DNA from: Bacteroidetes bacterium SCGC AAA795-G10
GTDB lineage: Bacteria > Bacteroidota > Bacteroidia > Flavobacteriales > Flavobacteriaceae
DNA length: 64,000 nucleotides
NCBI GenBank assembly: GCA_003130815.1
Contig: QFDA01000001.1
Coordinates: 510,131-574,130, forward strand
Direction: 5' to 3'
Under the pieces are notes generated by a model that saw only the letters and a program-made list of their open reading frames with translations, was not told the origin of the DNA and searched no databases. Made by a program: the position numbers and the translations under genes. Of this stretch, positions 33,671-42,495 are shown piece by piece; within the stretch, counting starts at the first letter, position 1; each line of letters begins with the position of its first letter.

Positions 33671-35236
33671 TTATTGTTTTGACAAAAGCAATCCATTTTC
33701 AATCGAATTAATCCTGAACTCCTCAATTTCAGATTTGAGGTGTTCCTTATCAAAAATTTTAGATGCAATATGAATGATTTCAGAATGATGACTGGCAACA
33801 TTATTAAGCTCTTCGGGGTCTTGAGATAAATTGTATAATTCTAAAGTGGGTTTTTCATCGCTTCGTTTTAAATTTCTTCTAATAACTTTCCAATCTCCCA
33901 TTCTAATAGCTACTTGACCTCCATATTCTGGAAATTCCCAATACAGAAAATCATGAATATCCTGTTCTTTTTTACCTGTAAGAGTTGGGAGAAAACTAAT
34001 CCCGTCTGTTTCTGGAATATTATCATAGTTTATAAGTTCGAGTAAAGTAGGCATGACATCATAATGAGCAGAAATATGGTTGGTAATACTTCCTGGTTTA
34101 ATCTTTTTGTTCCAGGTCGCAATCATTGGAACTCTGATCCCACCCTCATAAACAAATCCTTTACCTCTTCCAAGGGACTCTCCAAAAATCCCTGAACTAT
34201 TAAAAAATTCTCCATCTGTACCACCAGAGTACGTTACTCCATTATCCGAAGAGAACAGAATTAGCGTATTATTATATAAATTTTTATCCTTTAGATACAT
34301 TATCAATTTACCTATGTTCTCATCCAAATAAGAAATCATAGCAGCATAAGCTGCTCTAGGATTTTGATGGGGGAAATAACCATTTTGTCCCAAATAAGGT
34401 TTTTCTTCTCCAAACTTTTCTTTATAGTAATTTATCCATTTTTGAGGAGCCTGAAGAGGATTGTGAGGTATAGGTGTAGCCCAATAAAGAAAGAAAGGAT
34501 TTTGTTTGTTTTCAGAAATGAAATTTATCATTTCTTTAAACATTAAGTCTGGGGCATACTCATTTAACTTAAAGTTTGAATAACTTTTTGAGTCAAATGG
34601 ATTTGCTCCTTTAGCTAGTTTTGTATTTGGGGGTATAGTATCATTATTTAAGTAAACTCTATTCTCATTTTTATATAAGTGAACAGGGAAATAGGTATGA
34701 GCCTGACGCTGACAATTATATCCAAAGAAAAAATCAAATCCCATTTTGGTAGGGATGGAATTTGTGTGGGGAGCTCCAAGGCCCCATTTCCCAACCATCC
34801 CTGTGGTATAGCCTTCTTTTTGTAATAATTGAGGGAATAAAATTGAATTTGTTGGAATAGGAAATTGTCCTTCTAAAGTAGAATCAGCTATCATCGCGCG
34901 ATAGTCCCAAACATTTCCTCTTTCTTTCCATTCATAGTTACCTCTAATATATGAATGCCCAGAATGTTTTCCTGTAAGGAGCATATATCTAGCAGGTGCA
35001 CATACAGGTGCTCCTGTATAATGCTGTGTAAAAATCATACCGTTGCTAGCTAGTTCATCAAGATTTGGGGTTTCAATTTTTTTCTGACCGTAGATGCCTA
35101 TATCACCATACCCTAAATCATCCGCAAGAATATAAATGATGTTAGGTTTAGATCTTAATTTTTCTTTTTTAAACTCTGCTTGGCAAGTCAAAAATAGACT
35201 AGCAAATGGAAATAAAAATAAACACAATTCTTTCAT
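33671..35236 (-). CDS. S1 family sulfatase (lipoprotein)
   Basis: About 521 residues from the ATG at 35236, which begins a lipoprotein-like signal (MKELCLFLFPFASLFLTC). The ORF-track start at 35263 is a GTG nine codons earlier and is also possible. NIIYILADDLGYGDIGIYG holds the Asp pair that binds calcium. GAPVCAPARYMLLTGKHSG contains the formylglycine Cys in a CxPxR context. GKWGLG and FFLYWATPIPHNPL supply further active-site residues, and LILFSSDNG the late Asp-Asn. The enzyme hydrolyses sulfate esters after maturation by a formylglycine-generating enzyme, probably on sulfated algal or animal glycans. It is the second gene of a sulfatase pair, 34 nt after the first. Confidence 0.93.
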   Translation of the reverse strand: MKELCLFLFPFASLFLTCQAEFKKEKLRSKPNIIYILADDLGYGDIGIYGQKKIETPNLDELASNGMIFTQHYTGAPVCAPARYMLLTGKHSGHSYIRGNYEWKERGNVWDYRAMIADSTLEGQFPIPTNSILFPQLLQKEGYTTGMVGKWGLGAPHTNSIPTKMGFDFFFGYNCQRQAHTYFPVHLYKNENRVYLNNDTIPPNTKLAKGANPFDSKSYSNFKLNEYAPDLMFKEMINFISENKQNPFFLYWATPIPHNPLQAPQKWINYYKEKFGEEKPYLGQNGYFPHQNPRAAYAAMISYLDENIGKLIMYLKDKNLYNNTLILFSSDNGVTYSGGTDGEFFNSSGIFGESLGRGKGFVYEGGIRVPMIATWNKKIKPGSITNHISAHYDVMPTLLELINYDNIPETDGISFLPTLTGKKEQDIHDFLYWEFPEYGGQVAIRMGDWKVIRRNLKRSDEKPTLELYNLSQDPEELNNVASHHSEIIHIASKIFDKEHLKSEIEEFRINSIENGLLLSKQ

Positions 35237-35270
35237 CAAAATTTTTGATTTTTCTCTTTTCACTCGAAAT

Positions 35271-36788
35271 TCAATTCACCCTTTCTTTAATTTCCTTCAT
35301 CGATTTTATCATTTCTTGAACTTTTTCAGGATAGTCAGAAGCCAAATTTCTGAGCTGTTCTAAATCATCTGACAAATTATATAATTGGAAATCTTGACTA
35401 TTTGCAGTTTCATTTTTTACCCATTGATTTACAATTTTAGGCCCTTCGTACGGGGGTATCATAACCCAGTTTCCTTTTCTTAGAAATATTTTCCCAGATG
35501 CTTCCAAAACCAACTGATCTCTTCCCTTTTCCGATTTACCAAGAAAAGAATTTAATGTGTTTTGACTATCAAAACTAGGATTCTCAATACCAACCAAATT
35601 TGAAAAAGATCCCATAAAATCTAATTGGCAAACTAGAGCATCTGATACTCCCGGTGTAATCTTTCCTGGCCAACTTATTATAAAAGGTACCCTTGTCCCT
35701 CCTTCAAACATGCTATATTTTCCACCTCTTAAAAGACCAGATGGAGTGTGATCTCCAATTTTTTCTTCGGCTTCATCTTTATATCCGTCATCTAAAACTG
35801 GTCCATTATCACTAGAAAAAACTACCATCGTGTTTTCGGAAAGACCCAATTCATCTATTTTATCAAGGACCTGTCCTATTGCCCAGTCTGCTTCAAGGAT
35901 AGCATCTCCTCTTGGTCCCATTCCTGAGCTTCCAACAAAACGTGGGTGAGGTACACGAGGTACATGAGGTTGGTGTAGAGAATAGAAAAGAAAAAAAGGA
36001 TTGTCCTTATTTGATTCTATAAACTTTTTTGTCTTTACTAAAATTGTGTCTGACATGTTCTCATCTATGTATAAAGCAGATTTTCCACCTTTCATAAAGC
36101 CTATCCGCGAAATACCATTATGTATACTCATGTCGTGACCGTGACTTGGGAAAAGTTTTAATAACTGAGGGTTTTGTTTGCCCGTAGGCTCCCCAATAAA
36201 ATTTTCAGTATAACTTACTTTTAGTGGATCTTTTTTATCCAAATTTAAAACCTTATTATTCTCTAGATATACAGATGGTACTCTGTCATTAGTAGATGCA
36301 AGAATAAAGGAATAATCAAAGCCTATATCATTCGGTCCTGGAGATATCGATTGATTCCAGTCTAAATTTTCATCACCAAGACCCAAATGCCACTTCCCAA
36401 TTATTGCTGTTTTATAGTTAGCTTTTTTTAGTAAAGAGGGTAATGTTTCCTTTGATAAATCAAATAATAGTGGTGCATTACCAGGCAAAATTCGTGCTCT
36501 TTGATTTCTCCAAGGGTATTCTCCAGAGAGAATTGCATATCTACTGGGTGTGCATGTAGCTGAAGTTGAATATCCGTTAGTAAAACGAATGCCATTTTCA
36601 GAAATTCTATCAATATTAGGGGTAGATAAAGTGCCCACGCCATATGAACTAACATCTCCATATCCCAAATCATCCATGTAGATTAAAAGTATATTTGGAT
36701 TTTTTATTTCTTCTTGAGATTGTCTACAAGATTCTATCAAACTAACTAGAACAATAAGAAAACCATATTTTAAAATGGACAAATTCAT
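35271..36788 (-). CDS. S1 family sulfatase (arylsulfatase A-like, lipoprotein)
   Basis: 505 residues. The N-terminus ILKYGFLIVLVSLIESCRQ fits a lipoprotein signal. NILLIYMDDLGYGDVSSYG gives the metal-binding Asp pair, and SATCTPSRYAILSGEYPWR the canonical CxPSR formylglycine site. GKWHLGLGD, HQPHVPRVPHPRFVG and MVVFSSDNGPVLDDG are the other conserved blocks, and GGTRVPFIISWPGKI is typical of arylsulfatases. It is probably periplasmic or outer-membrane-bound, releasing sulfate from sulfated polysaccharide fragments. It is first in a minus-strand pair with the 33671 sulfatase. No SusC/SusD genes are near, so this is not a full polysaccharide utilisation locus. Confidence 0.94.
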   Translation of the reverse strand: MNLSILKYGFLIVLVSLIESCRQSQEEIKNPNILLIYMDDLGYGDVSSYGVGTLSTPNIDRISENGIRFTNGYSTSATCTPSRYAILSGEYPWRNQRARILPGNAPLLFDLSKETLPSLLKKANYKTAIIGKWHLGLGDENLDWNQSISPGPNDIGFDYSFILASTNDRVPSVYLENNKVLNLDKKDPLKVSYTENFIGEPTGKQNPQLLKLFPSHGHDMSIHNGISRIGFMKGGKSALYIDENMSDTILVKTKKFIESNKDNPFFLFYSLHQPHVPRVPHPRFVGSSGMGPRGDAILEADWAIGQVLDKIDELGLSENTMVVFSSDNGPVLDDGYKDEAEEKIGDHTPSGLLRGGKYSMFEGGTRVPFIISWPGKITPGVSDALVCQLDFMGSFSNLVGIENPSFDSQNTLNSFLGKSEKGRDQLVLEASGKIFLRKGNWVMIPPYEGPKIVNQWVKNETANSQDFQLYNLSDDLEQLRNLASDYPEKVQEMIKSMKEIKERVN

Positions 36789-36955
36789 ATACGTTATTTA
36801 GTACCTAAATATAATAATTAGTAGGCTGATTTAATAAGGGGGATCGGTTGTGGGGCAAAACAATAATTATTATCGAAGTGGTTTTTTAGAGTAGAGGATT
36901 TTTTCTCTATAGGAAATGATAAGGTAAAAATTTCCATTTTTTGTAAATTGCTAAA

Positions 36956-37615
36956 GTGAGAATACTCTTATTATTATCTTTAATACTCCTCCTATCATTA
37001 TCTTGTTCAGAAGAAAATAATGAAACTAGTATTTGTCCAGATGGTAATTGTTGGGTAAGACTTTATACAGATTTTGGTGAAGACTCTAATGGTTATCATA
37101 ATGTGACACCTGAATGGTTCTCAGAAACATCAGGAAGATTTAACCTTCATATTGAATCATCACCTACAGTTGGAAGGTGTCAATATAATGGTGTTACAGT
37201 TGTGAGTTCTAAACTTGATTCAAATACTTATTGGGAAGTACAAAGTGGTCTGTCTTTTACTTTTGGATTATACAATCCATTTGAAAGTTTATATACCCAA
37301 CAAGGAAATATCATAAAAGTAAGAGATACAACAGTTACAATTAATTATTTTCAAGGCGAAATAATTCCTGTAGTTCAAGAAAGTTCCATCAGTCATGATG
37401 TGAAAGATAAAATGAGTTGTTATGGTTGGGATAACCCAAAAAGTGGACCTACTCCTATAGAGACTGGTAATTGCATTTTGTATACAAAAAGAATTGTAGG
37501 TCCTTTAATTAGAGAAATGATAGGTGATACGATAAAAATATATTCTGAAACTTTCTTTGATTGTGGATTAAATTCAAAATCGGTAAGAGATTCAATTAGT
37601 GTAATCATAAAATAG
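36956..37615 (+). CDS. Hypothetical lipoprotein
   Basis: 219 residues from a GTG start. MRILLLLSLILLLSLSCSEENN is a lipoprotein signal with lipobox SLSC. The mature protein has at least six Cys (ICPDGNCW, VGRCQYNG, MSCYGWDN, GNCILYTK, FDCGLNSK), so it is probably disulfide-rich and exported. I do not recognise the family. It is divergent from the sulfatase pair (167 nt between) and marks the left side of the accessory region. Confidence 0.65.
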   Translation: MRILLLLSLILLLSLSCSEENNETSICPDGNCWVRLYTDFGEDSNGYHNVTPEWFSETSGRFNLHIESSPTVGRCQYNGVTVVSSKLDSNTYWEVQSGLSFTFGLYNPFESLYTQQGNIIKVRDTTVTINYFQGEIIPVVQESSISHDVKDKMSCYGWDNPKSGPTPIETGNCILYTKRIVGPLIREMIGDTIKIYSETFFDCGLNSKSVRDSISVIIK

Positions 37616-37657
37616 AATTGACAGAATATTTTGTGCTAAGGACGATTTAAATTATTA

Positions 37658-37816
37658 CTATTTTTTTTTGTAAAGTTCAATAAATTTTTTAATCTCAGGA
37701 TCATTACTAAATGCGATCTTAGATTTACTAATTACTTCATTAATTTTGTTTTTAAAAGACTTTTCAATTATTGTTCTGGACATAGACTCAGGGGTAGCCT
37801 TATTTGCTAAAGACAT
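37658..37816 (-). CDS. Small hypothetical ORF, 52 residues
   Basis: Too short for the ORF track. Reading from ATG at 37816 gives MSLANKATPESMSRTIIEKS..., ending in FIELYKKK and TAG at 37658. It is Lys/Ile-rich and helical-looking, with no family that I recognise. It lies in the 343-nt stretch between the lipoprotein gene and the repeat that closes the zinc-ribbon operon. It could be real or a leftover of the rearrangement that produced the repeat. Confidence 0.35.
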   Translation of the reverse strand: MSLANKATPESMSRTIIEKSFKNKINEVISKSKIAFSNDPEIKKFIELYKKK

Positions 37817-37831
37817 TTAAGAGCCCATAGG

Positions 37832-37985
37832 GTATTTTAATTCATCAAGTTACTCTTCTTCTAATTGGTTAAATGGGATTCCTCTTTGGGATAAAAAAGA
37901 TGAAGAAGTTGGTCATGGATTAAAACCAAGTTGTCAAGTAAATTATAATTCTATAAAATTAATCTGATAGAAATTCTATAGCTAC
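37832..37985. repeat. 154-bp direct repeat, left copy
   Basis: Same length as 43985-44138 with about four mismatches by eye. It spans the last codons of a plus-strand gene (copy of the 43644 gene tail) and, antisense, the last nine codons of the 228-residue zinc-ribbon gene. Confidence 0.92.
37833..37967 (+). pseudogene. 3' fragment of a copy of the 159-residue hypothetical gene
   Basis: The frame reads YFNSSSYSSSNWLNGIPLWD and onward to the same VNYNSIKLI ending as the intact gene at 43644-44123, then TGA. Upstream the frame closes at a TAA (37818-37820) with no start codon. Only about 44 codons of the roughly 160 survive. The two coding differences from the intact copy are synonymous Ser codons, so the fragment was once part of a working gene. 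Confidence 0.8.
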
Positions 37986-38645
37986 AAAATAAATTAAACC
38001 GATTAAAAATAATATTGTACCGATTATTATCCAGTCATTTTTATTATTTTTTGAAATTACTTTTTTCTTATCCCTTAATGTCTTTTCAAGTTCAGTTACT
38101 AATAGTTCTATATTATGATTTGAACTATTTGATATTTTTAGTTTAGAAATACATTCTGAAGTTTTAGCTTCAAAAGCACTTGAGTCTTCTCTCCAACTGT
38201 TACTGGATGAGTTAATAGAATTCACACAATAAAGTCCAAACTCATAAATCTCATTCACACTACTAGGTATTGTAGTCGATAATACAATTTTAGCTATTTC
38301 TTGTTCATAGTTAAGATCATCAACATTCAATAAAGATATCTTCTGAGTCATTGTATTCAATAGTTCAGATTGTTTTCTTGAATTCAATTCATGTCCACAA
38401 CTTGGACAATTTAATTGGAATGATTTAACTGATTCTCCACAAGAGGGACATACTTTAATGTTTCCAACTTTTTCTTTGGTTTTGAGTTTTTTAGATTCAT
38501 GTAGTCTTCCATCAAGAATCATCTCAACCTCATCAGGATCCACATCAAATTTCTCAGCTTTTTTAATTATAACTGCTCTTTCCTTATCAGTTATTTCTCC
38601 ATCTGCAATTGCAAGTTCTATGAGTCTTTCTATCTCTGTATTCAT
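37959..38645 (-). CDS. TerB-like / zinc-ribbon / membrane protein (228 aa)
   Basis: The N-terminal helical region, IERLIELAIADGEITDKERAVIIKKAEKF (residues 4-32), has the ADGxIxxxE pattern of TerB-like domains. It is followed by a zinc ribbon KVCPSCGESVKSFQLNCPSCGHEL (about 64-87), a helical middle part, and one C-terminal membrane segment (WIIIGTILFLIGLIYFVAIEFL). It is the last gene of a six-gene operon and starts 7 nt after its paralogue. It probably sits in the inner membrane by its C-terminus with the zinc ribbon in the cytoplasm. Its stop codon lies inside the 154-bp repeat. Function unknown; architecture is clear. Confidence 0.78.
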   Translation of the reverse strand: MNTEIERLIELAIADGEITDKERAVIIKKAEKFDVDPDEVEMILDGRLHESKKLKTKEKVGNIKVCPSCGESVKSFQLNCPSCGHELNSRKQSELLNTMTQKISLLNVDDLNYEQEIAKIVLSTTIPSSVNEIYEFGLYCVNSINSSSNSWREDSSAFEAKTSECISKLKISNSSNHNIELLVTELEKTLRDKKKVISKNNKNDWIIIGTILFLIGLIYFVAIEFLSD

Positions 38646-38652
38646 AAATTTT

Positions 38653-39459
38653 TTAATATTCTTCTAGCAATTCTACTTTGTTTTTCAGATTTTTCACTCT
38701 ATAATTATGGATTGGTTTTATTATAAATATAAGGAGAAGTGATATTAAAAGTAGAACTCCTACTCCATACTCATAGTCAGAAATAAAATAAAAAACCCAT
38801 GTTGAAGCCAATGAAATAAAAAGTAAATACAGTGAAATTCTAGCAAATTGTTTTCTTTTCTTCAAATAAATTTCTTCGAAATAAAAGGACGTTTTAAATA
38901 AACTTTTTATGTTTTCCGATATCACTAAAATTTTTTTGTTTAATTCAGATTCTATCCCACTTTTGTTTGAAAAACTTATCTTTAAGATTATTTCTTTTGA
39001 TTTAAAATAAAGTACGTCATTAATGTACACCTGTTCAAATGAATTTGGACTTTCTATCACAAGACTTTTTAAAAACATCAACAGTTCAATAAGACTATTA
39101 ATATCTTTAGGAGTTGATAGATTTTTTATGGTGTCAACCAGGTTTTCAGAATTTATAATTTCATTCTTAAAATTGTTAACTACTTTACTTTGTATTTCAT
39201 TTTTAAAACTTGTTCCACAAGATTTGCAATAAGAATCGTACTGATACAATACGTCTCCACAATTTGAACATTTATAAAGATCCCCGTATTTTATTTTATT
39301 TTTATGTTCTTTGGACTTCTTTTCTTCTATAATTTTTTTAATCTCCTCAATATTTTCATCTAATTCTCTTGCTCGTGCAAAGATTAGTTTCTCCTCATCT
39401 GAGGAAATTTTACCATCTAATAAACATATATCAATAATTCTCTCTAAACTACCATTCAT
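38653..39459 (-). CDS. TerB-like / zinc-ribbon / membrane protein (268 aa)
   Basis: Same plan as the neighbouring 228- and 297-residue proteins. Residues 5-35 (LERIIDICLLDGKISSDEEKLIFARARELD) look TerB-like. A zinc ribbon follows at about 62-86 (YKCSNCGDVLYQYDSYCKSCGTSF), then a helical middle and two C-terminal hydrophobic segments (ISLYLLFISLASTWVFYFI and YGVGVLLLISLLLIFII). Its ATG overlaps the end of the upstream 297-residue gene by 11 nt, so translation is probably coupled. It is a paralogue by architecture; sequence identity between the three is low by eye. Confidence 0.76.
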   Translation of the reverse strand: MNGSLERIIDICLLDGKISSDEEKLIFARARELDENIEEIKKIIEEKKSKEHKNKIKYGDLYKCSNCGDVLYQYDSYCKSCGTSFKNEIQSKVVNNFKNEIINSENLVDTIKNLSTPKDINSLIELLMFLKSLVIESPNSFEQVYINDVLYFKSKEIILKISFSNKSGIESELNKKILVISENIKSLFKTSFYFEEIYLKKRKQFARISLYLLFISLASTWVFYFISDYEYGVGVLLLISLLLIFIIKPIHNYRVKNLKNKVELLEEY

Positions 39460-40342
39460 TTTTTATCATTCTAGTTAGTTTGTATTGGTAGATTAATCCA
39501 ACAATTGATAAATGCGTCTTTTTATCTAGATGTTTCATGAAATTATTCCCCCTTTTTATGTCAATAAATCCTTTTATAATCAAAATTGGAATTATTTGAA
39601 TAATTGATATATAAATTACTCCTAACAATTCCTCAGATATAGCCATTTTAAGCTCGGGTTTAGACATAATGAAAAGAATAATTGGAATAAGAATTACTGA
39701 AATCATTATTTGATTTAAATGTTTATTTCTTTTCATAATGCTTTTTTTTAAAAAGCGGGTTGTCATATAGTCAGTTTTTGAATTTTCTTTAAACTCTTCT
39801 ATGATTAAATCTAAAAAAGATAATCTCGAATCGTTTAATTTGATTAATTCAATTTTATCAATTATTCTACTGGAAAACTTTTGTAATTCATTATTAACTT
39901 GGGCTTGAAAAATTGACGGTTTTTTAAAAACTAGATTTTCTGAATTAACAAAGAGTTCTATTAAAGTTTGTGTGTCATTGGGAAATTTAAAACTTTGTAT
40001 AAATTTTATGACATCAGTAATATTCTTGTTTTTTACAACTTCGAAAAATTTGGAATTAAATTTTTGTATTTCGGTTGATGCAGATACATTCGAAAAATAA
40101 ATTCCACAATCTTTACATTTAACACTAAATAGTTTTATATCAGATCCGCAAGAAGGACATGACTTTATTGATGAGGATTTTTTAGAAATTTTGGAAGAAA
40201 TTTTATTTTCTATGTATAATGAAAGTTCGTCTCTATTAAATCCCATTTCTTCCCCTTTTGAAAGGATTTTATTTTTCTGTTCTAATGATAAACTCTCCAG
40301 ATCAGGAAAATCAACTAAAATTTTCTCAAATTCTCTAATCAT
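39449..40342 (-). CDS. Zinc-ribbon membrane protein with degenerate TerB-like N-terminus (297 aa)
   Basis: Residues 1-50 are helical (FEKILVDFPDLESLSLEQKNKIL) but lack the clear ADGxI motif of the other two paralogues. A zinc ribbon is plain at about 62-84 (KSCPSCGSDIKLFSVKCKDCGIYF). After a helical middle region there are two membrane segments (LNQIMISVILIPIILFIM and LLGVIYISIIQIIPILIIKGF). Its ATG overlaps the stop of the preceding small membrane gene as ATGA, and its 3' end overlaps the next gene by 11 nt. It belongs to the SPFH/GYF operon. Confidence 0.74.
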   Translation of the reverse strand: MIREFEKILVDFPDLESLSLEQKNKILSKGEEMGFNRDELSLYIENKISSKISKKSSSIKSCPSCGSDIKLFSVKCKDCGIYFSNVSASTEIQKFNSKFFEVVKNKNITDVIKFIQSFKFPNDTQTLIELFVNSENLVFKKPSIFQAQVNNELQKFSSRIIDKIELIKLNDSRLSFLDLIIEEFKENSKTDYMTTRFLKKSIMKRNKHLNQIMISVILIPIILFIMSKPELKMAISEELLGVIYISIIQIIPILIIKGFIDIKRGNNFMKHLDKKTHLSIVGLIYQYKLTRMIKNEW

Positions 40343-40674
40343 AAATCACTTTTGTTTAGACTGTATGTGATTAACAAGAATACTGATAATAAAATTCCTG
40401 AAAAAAGCACGTATGTATTATCTCCAAAAAATTTATTCAGTTTTAAAAAAGATAGAATGATCATAACTAAATAGAAAAAAAACGAGATGATTCTTGTATT
40501 GACAAGGGTTCTGGAGTTTTTACTTGTATAAATTAGAGAGGGAACTAGAATTGAAATTGATATAATTGAAAAACCAATAACAAGAATTAAATCTTTACTT
40601 TCATTATAAAGATAAAATCCAAGAGTTAATGATAATATAATACCTATAAAGGTTAAAGGTAGATTAAATCTCAT
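40339..40674 (-). CDS. Small membrane protein of the SPFH operon
   Basis: I choose the ATG at 40674 over the ORF-track start at 40701, because it makes a 4-nt ATGA overlap with the stop of the GYF gene, matching the spacing downstream. 111 residues, almost entirely four hydrophobic segments (LTFIGIILSLTLGFYLY, LILVIGFSIISISILVPSLIY, IISFFFYLVMIILSF, YVLFSGILLSVFLLITY). No family recognised. It probably forms the membrane partner of the neighbouring zinc-ribbon and SPFH proteins. Confidence 0.65.
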   Translation of the reverse strand: MRFNLPLTFIGIILSLTLGFYLYNESKDLILVIGFSIISISILVPSLIYTSKNSRTLVNTRIISFFFYLVMIILSFLKLNKFFGDNTYVLFSGILLSVFLLITYSLNKSDL

Positions 40675-40979
40675 AGTGAAATATCCTTTATTTTTGACCA
40701 TCCACTCATTCCATCACACCAAATCAGGTTTTCTTCATTCAAATCACCATTATTAAGGTGACTCATAATTTGATTTTTAGATAATGGCCCTTGAGGGATA
40801 TCATTTAATACAACATGATATTGTTTATCTTTAATTATAGGAACATCAGTGTTTTTAAATTGAGGAGTTTGCATTTGGCTCATACTTTGATTCATAATAC
40901 TCATCATCTGTTGTGCCATTGACATCCCTATCCCAAATTCTACTAACTTGTCAATAGAGTTAAACATATTATTATCCAT
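40671..40979 (-). CDS. GYF_2 domain protein
   Basis: 102 residues. Residues about 52-102 (YHVVLNDIPQGPLSKNQIMSHLNNGDLNEENLIWCDGMSGWSKIKDI) match the GYF_2 pattern: Y-x(n)-GP-x(n)-L-x(n)-G-x(n)-W-x-x-GM-x-x-W. The N-terminal half is Met/Gln-rich (GIGMSMAQQMMSIMNQSMSQMQ) and resembles the low-complexity linker of the adjacent SPFH protein. GYF-type domains bind proline-rich peptides. The neighbouring SPFH protein ends in a poly-Pro tail, which is an obvious candidate ligand. It starts 4 nt after the SPFH gene. Confidence 0.82.
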   Translation of the reverse strand: MDNNMFNSIDKLVEFGIGMSMAQQMMSIMNQSMSQMQTPQFKNTDVPIIKDKQYHVVLNDIPQGPLSKNQIMSHLNNGDLNEENLIWCDGMSGWSKIKDISL

Positions 40980-40983
40980 AATT

Positions 40984-42408
40984 TTACTTTTTTGGAGGTG
41001 GGGGTGGGGGCGGCGTTGATTTGTTCGGTTGGCTTTTTGACCCCAATACTTCTTTCAAATCAAGAATGTTTGAAGCTTCACTCCAATCATTCATTCCCTC
41101 TGTCCACACCATTGATTTATTATTAAAAAGATTATTTTGTTTTAATTGATTTAACTGTGATTTATTAAAAGGGCCGGTCTTTTCTCCGTCAGCTGCTACA
41201 TAATACAATTTTTGTTGAGGTGTTGGTGGTGGCCCTCCTTGATTTGAATTTGGATCCATAGAATTGCCCATTTGATTCATCATATTTGCCATTTGGTTAC
41301 CCATAGCTCCTCCCATCATCATTCCAGTCATCATCCCTGCTGGATTCATTGAACCATCTCCTCCTCCTCCTAAATTCATATTCCCCATTTGGCCTAAACT
41401 TTCACCTGCTGTTTTAAGTACTTCTTTCTGAGCCTCAGTTAGTATATTAAGTTTATGAGTTTCAAAATTTGCAGATTCCGTTTGAAGTTTCTGAGCTCTT
41501 TGCATTTCCTCTCTTTGAACCTCTAATGTTTTTTCAAGGTTTTCAGAATTGATTCTTTGTTGATCTTGTAAATTTTTGATATTCACATCAGATTGAGCTT
41601 GAAGAGTATCAATTTCAACATCTGTTTGAGTTTGTACTTTTCTCTCAGTAATATCAGCTGTTAACGATCTTAATTTTCGATATGCTTCGCTTTCTTTATC
41701 AATATCAATCAGATCTATATTTAACATATTAAATTTTATTCCGAAGAGTTTTTCCAATTCACCAACAGTTTTACTCTTAACCTCATCGTTTATTTCATCA
41801 AGTTGAGTTTCAATTTGTACCACAGGGATATTATTTTTTTTAGGAACATTTATAACAGTCGTTTTGATATACTTGTTAATTGAAGGTCTCATTTTCTCTA
41901 TCATTTGTTCTGGAGAAATGTCTATCAACCTGTGAATTTTTATAAATTCTTTAGGATCATCAATTTGTGATAGTAACTGATATTTTACTGCACATTGAAC
42001 AGGGAAATCAATGTATCTTGGATCAAATACATCGAAATATGGAACTCTTCCTGAAAATTCAATTATAGGACTTAAATTAATGAAATATACTTCTGCTGGA
42101 AAGGGAGTCCCTCCTGCGTAAGCCATCCCAACTATTCCAGCAATTATTGGTAGGTTGGCCGTTTTAAGAATATCATCATAAGGTCCTTCAAGGAAATCTT
42201 GTACAGTTCCGTCTTTTTGTTTGTAAACGAAAACCGCCATTTCACCGTCTTTAACCCTAAGGGAACTACCAAACCTTATATTGTTTTCTTTTTTAGTAGA
42301 ATTTGCTTCATTTCCTTTTGGTCTCCATTTCCAGACCAAATAGTTTTCTTCATCACATCTGATGGAATCCATGATCCCACCTTCTTTTTTACTGTTAAAT
42401 AATCCCAT
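40984..42408 (-). CDS. SPFH/Band-7 protein with C-terminal GYF_2 domain and poly-Pro tail
   Basis: 474 residues. Residues about 1-220 match the SPFH group once called virion-core-like (COG4260): NYLVWKWRPKGNEA, GSSLRVKDGEMAVFVYKQKDG, GPYDDILKTANLPIIAG and TPFPAEVYFINLS. A long helical region follows (TADITERKVQTQTDVEIDTLQAQSDV), then a Gly/Met/Asn-rich linker. A GYF_2 domain occupies about 402-450 (YYVAADGEKTGPFNKSQLNQL), and the end is STPPPPPPPKK. In related SPFH proteins the C-terminal zinc ribbon or GYF_2 module is thought to recruit partners to the membrane. It heads the operon. Family and domains are firm; role is inferred. Confidence 0.9.
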   Translation of the reverse strand: MGLFNSKKEGGIMDSIRCDEENYLVWKWRPKGNEANSTKKENNIRFGSSLRVKDGEMAVFVYKQKDGTVQDFLEGPYDDILKTANLPIIAGIVGMAYAGGTPFPAEVYFINLSPIIEFSGRVPYFDVFDPRYIDFPVQCAVKYQLLSQIDDPKEFIKIHRLIDISPEQMIEKMRPSINKYIKTTVINVPKKNNIPVVQIETQLDEINDEVKSKTVGELEKLFGIKFNMLNIDLIDIDKESEAYRKLRSLTADITERKVQTQTDVEIDTLQAQSDVNIKNLQDQQRINSENLEKTLEVQREEMQRAQKLQTESANFETHKLNILTEAQKEVLKTAGESLGQMGNMNLGGGGDGSMNPAGMMTGMMMGGAMGNQMANMMNQMGNSMDPNSNQGGPPPTPQQKLYYVAADGEKTGPFNKSQLNQLKQNNLFNNKSMVWTEGMNDWSEASNILDLKEVLGSKSQPNKSTPPPPPPPKK

Positions 42409-42495
42409 GTTGTTTTAAATATTTTATATAAAAATTATTATTATTAATCAATTTAAATATGACTAAATTTAAGAATTTTATAATTATTGTATAAA

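Noticed and set aside
33619-33801. 60-codon minus-strand ORF at the sulfatase 3' end
   Set aside because: It overlaps the certain sulfatase frame for most of its length.
33274-36788. A complete polysaccharide utilisation locus around the sulfatases
   Set aside because: No SusC/SusD pair, glycoside hydrolase or regulator lies next to them in the window.
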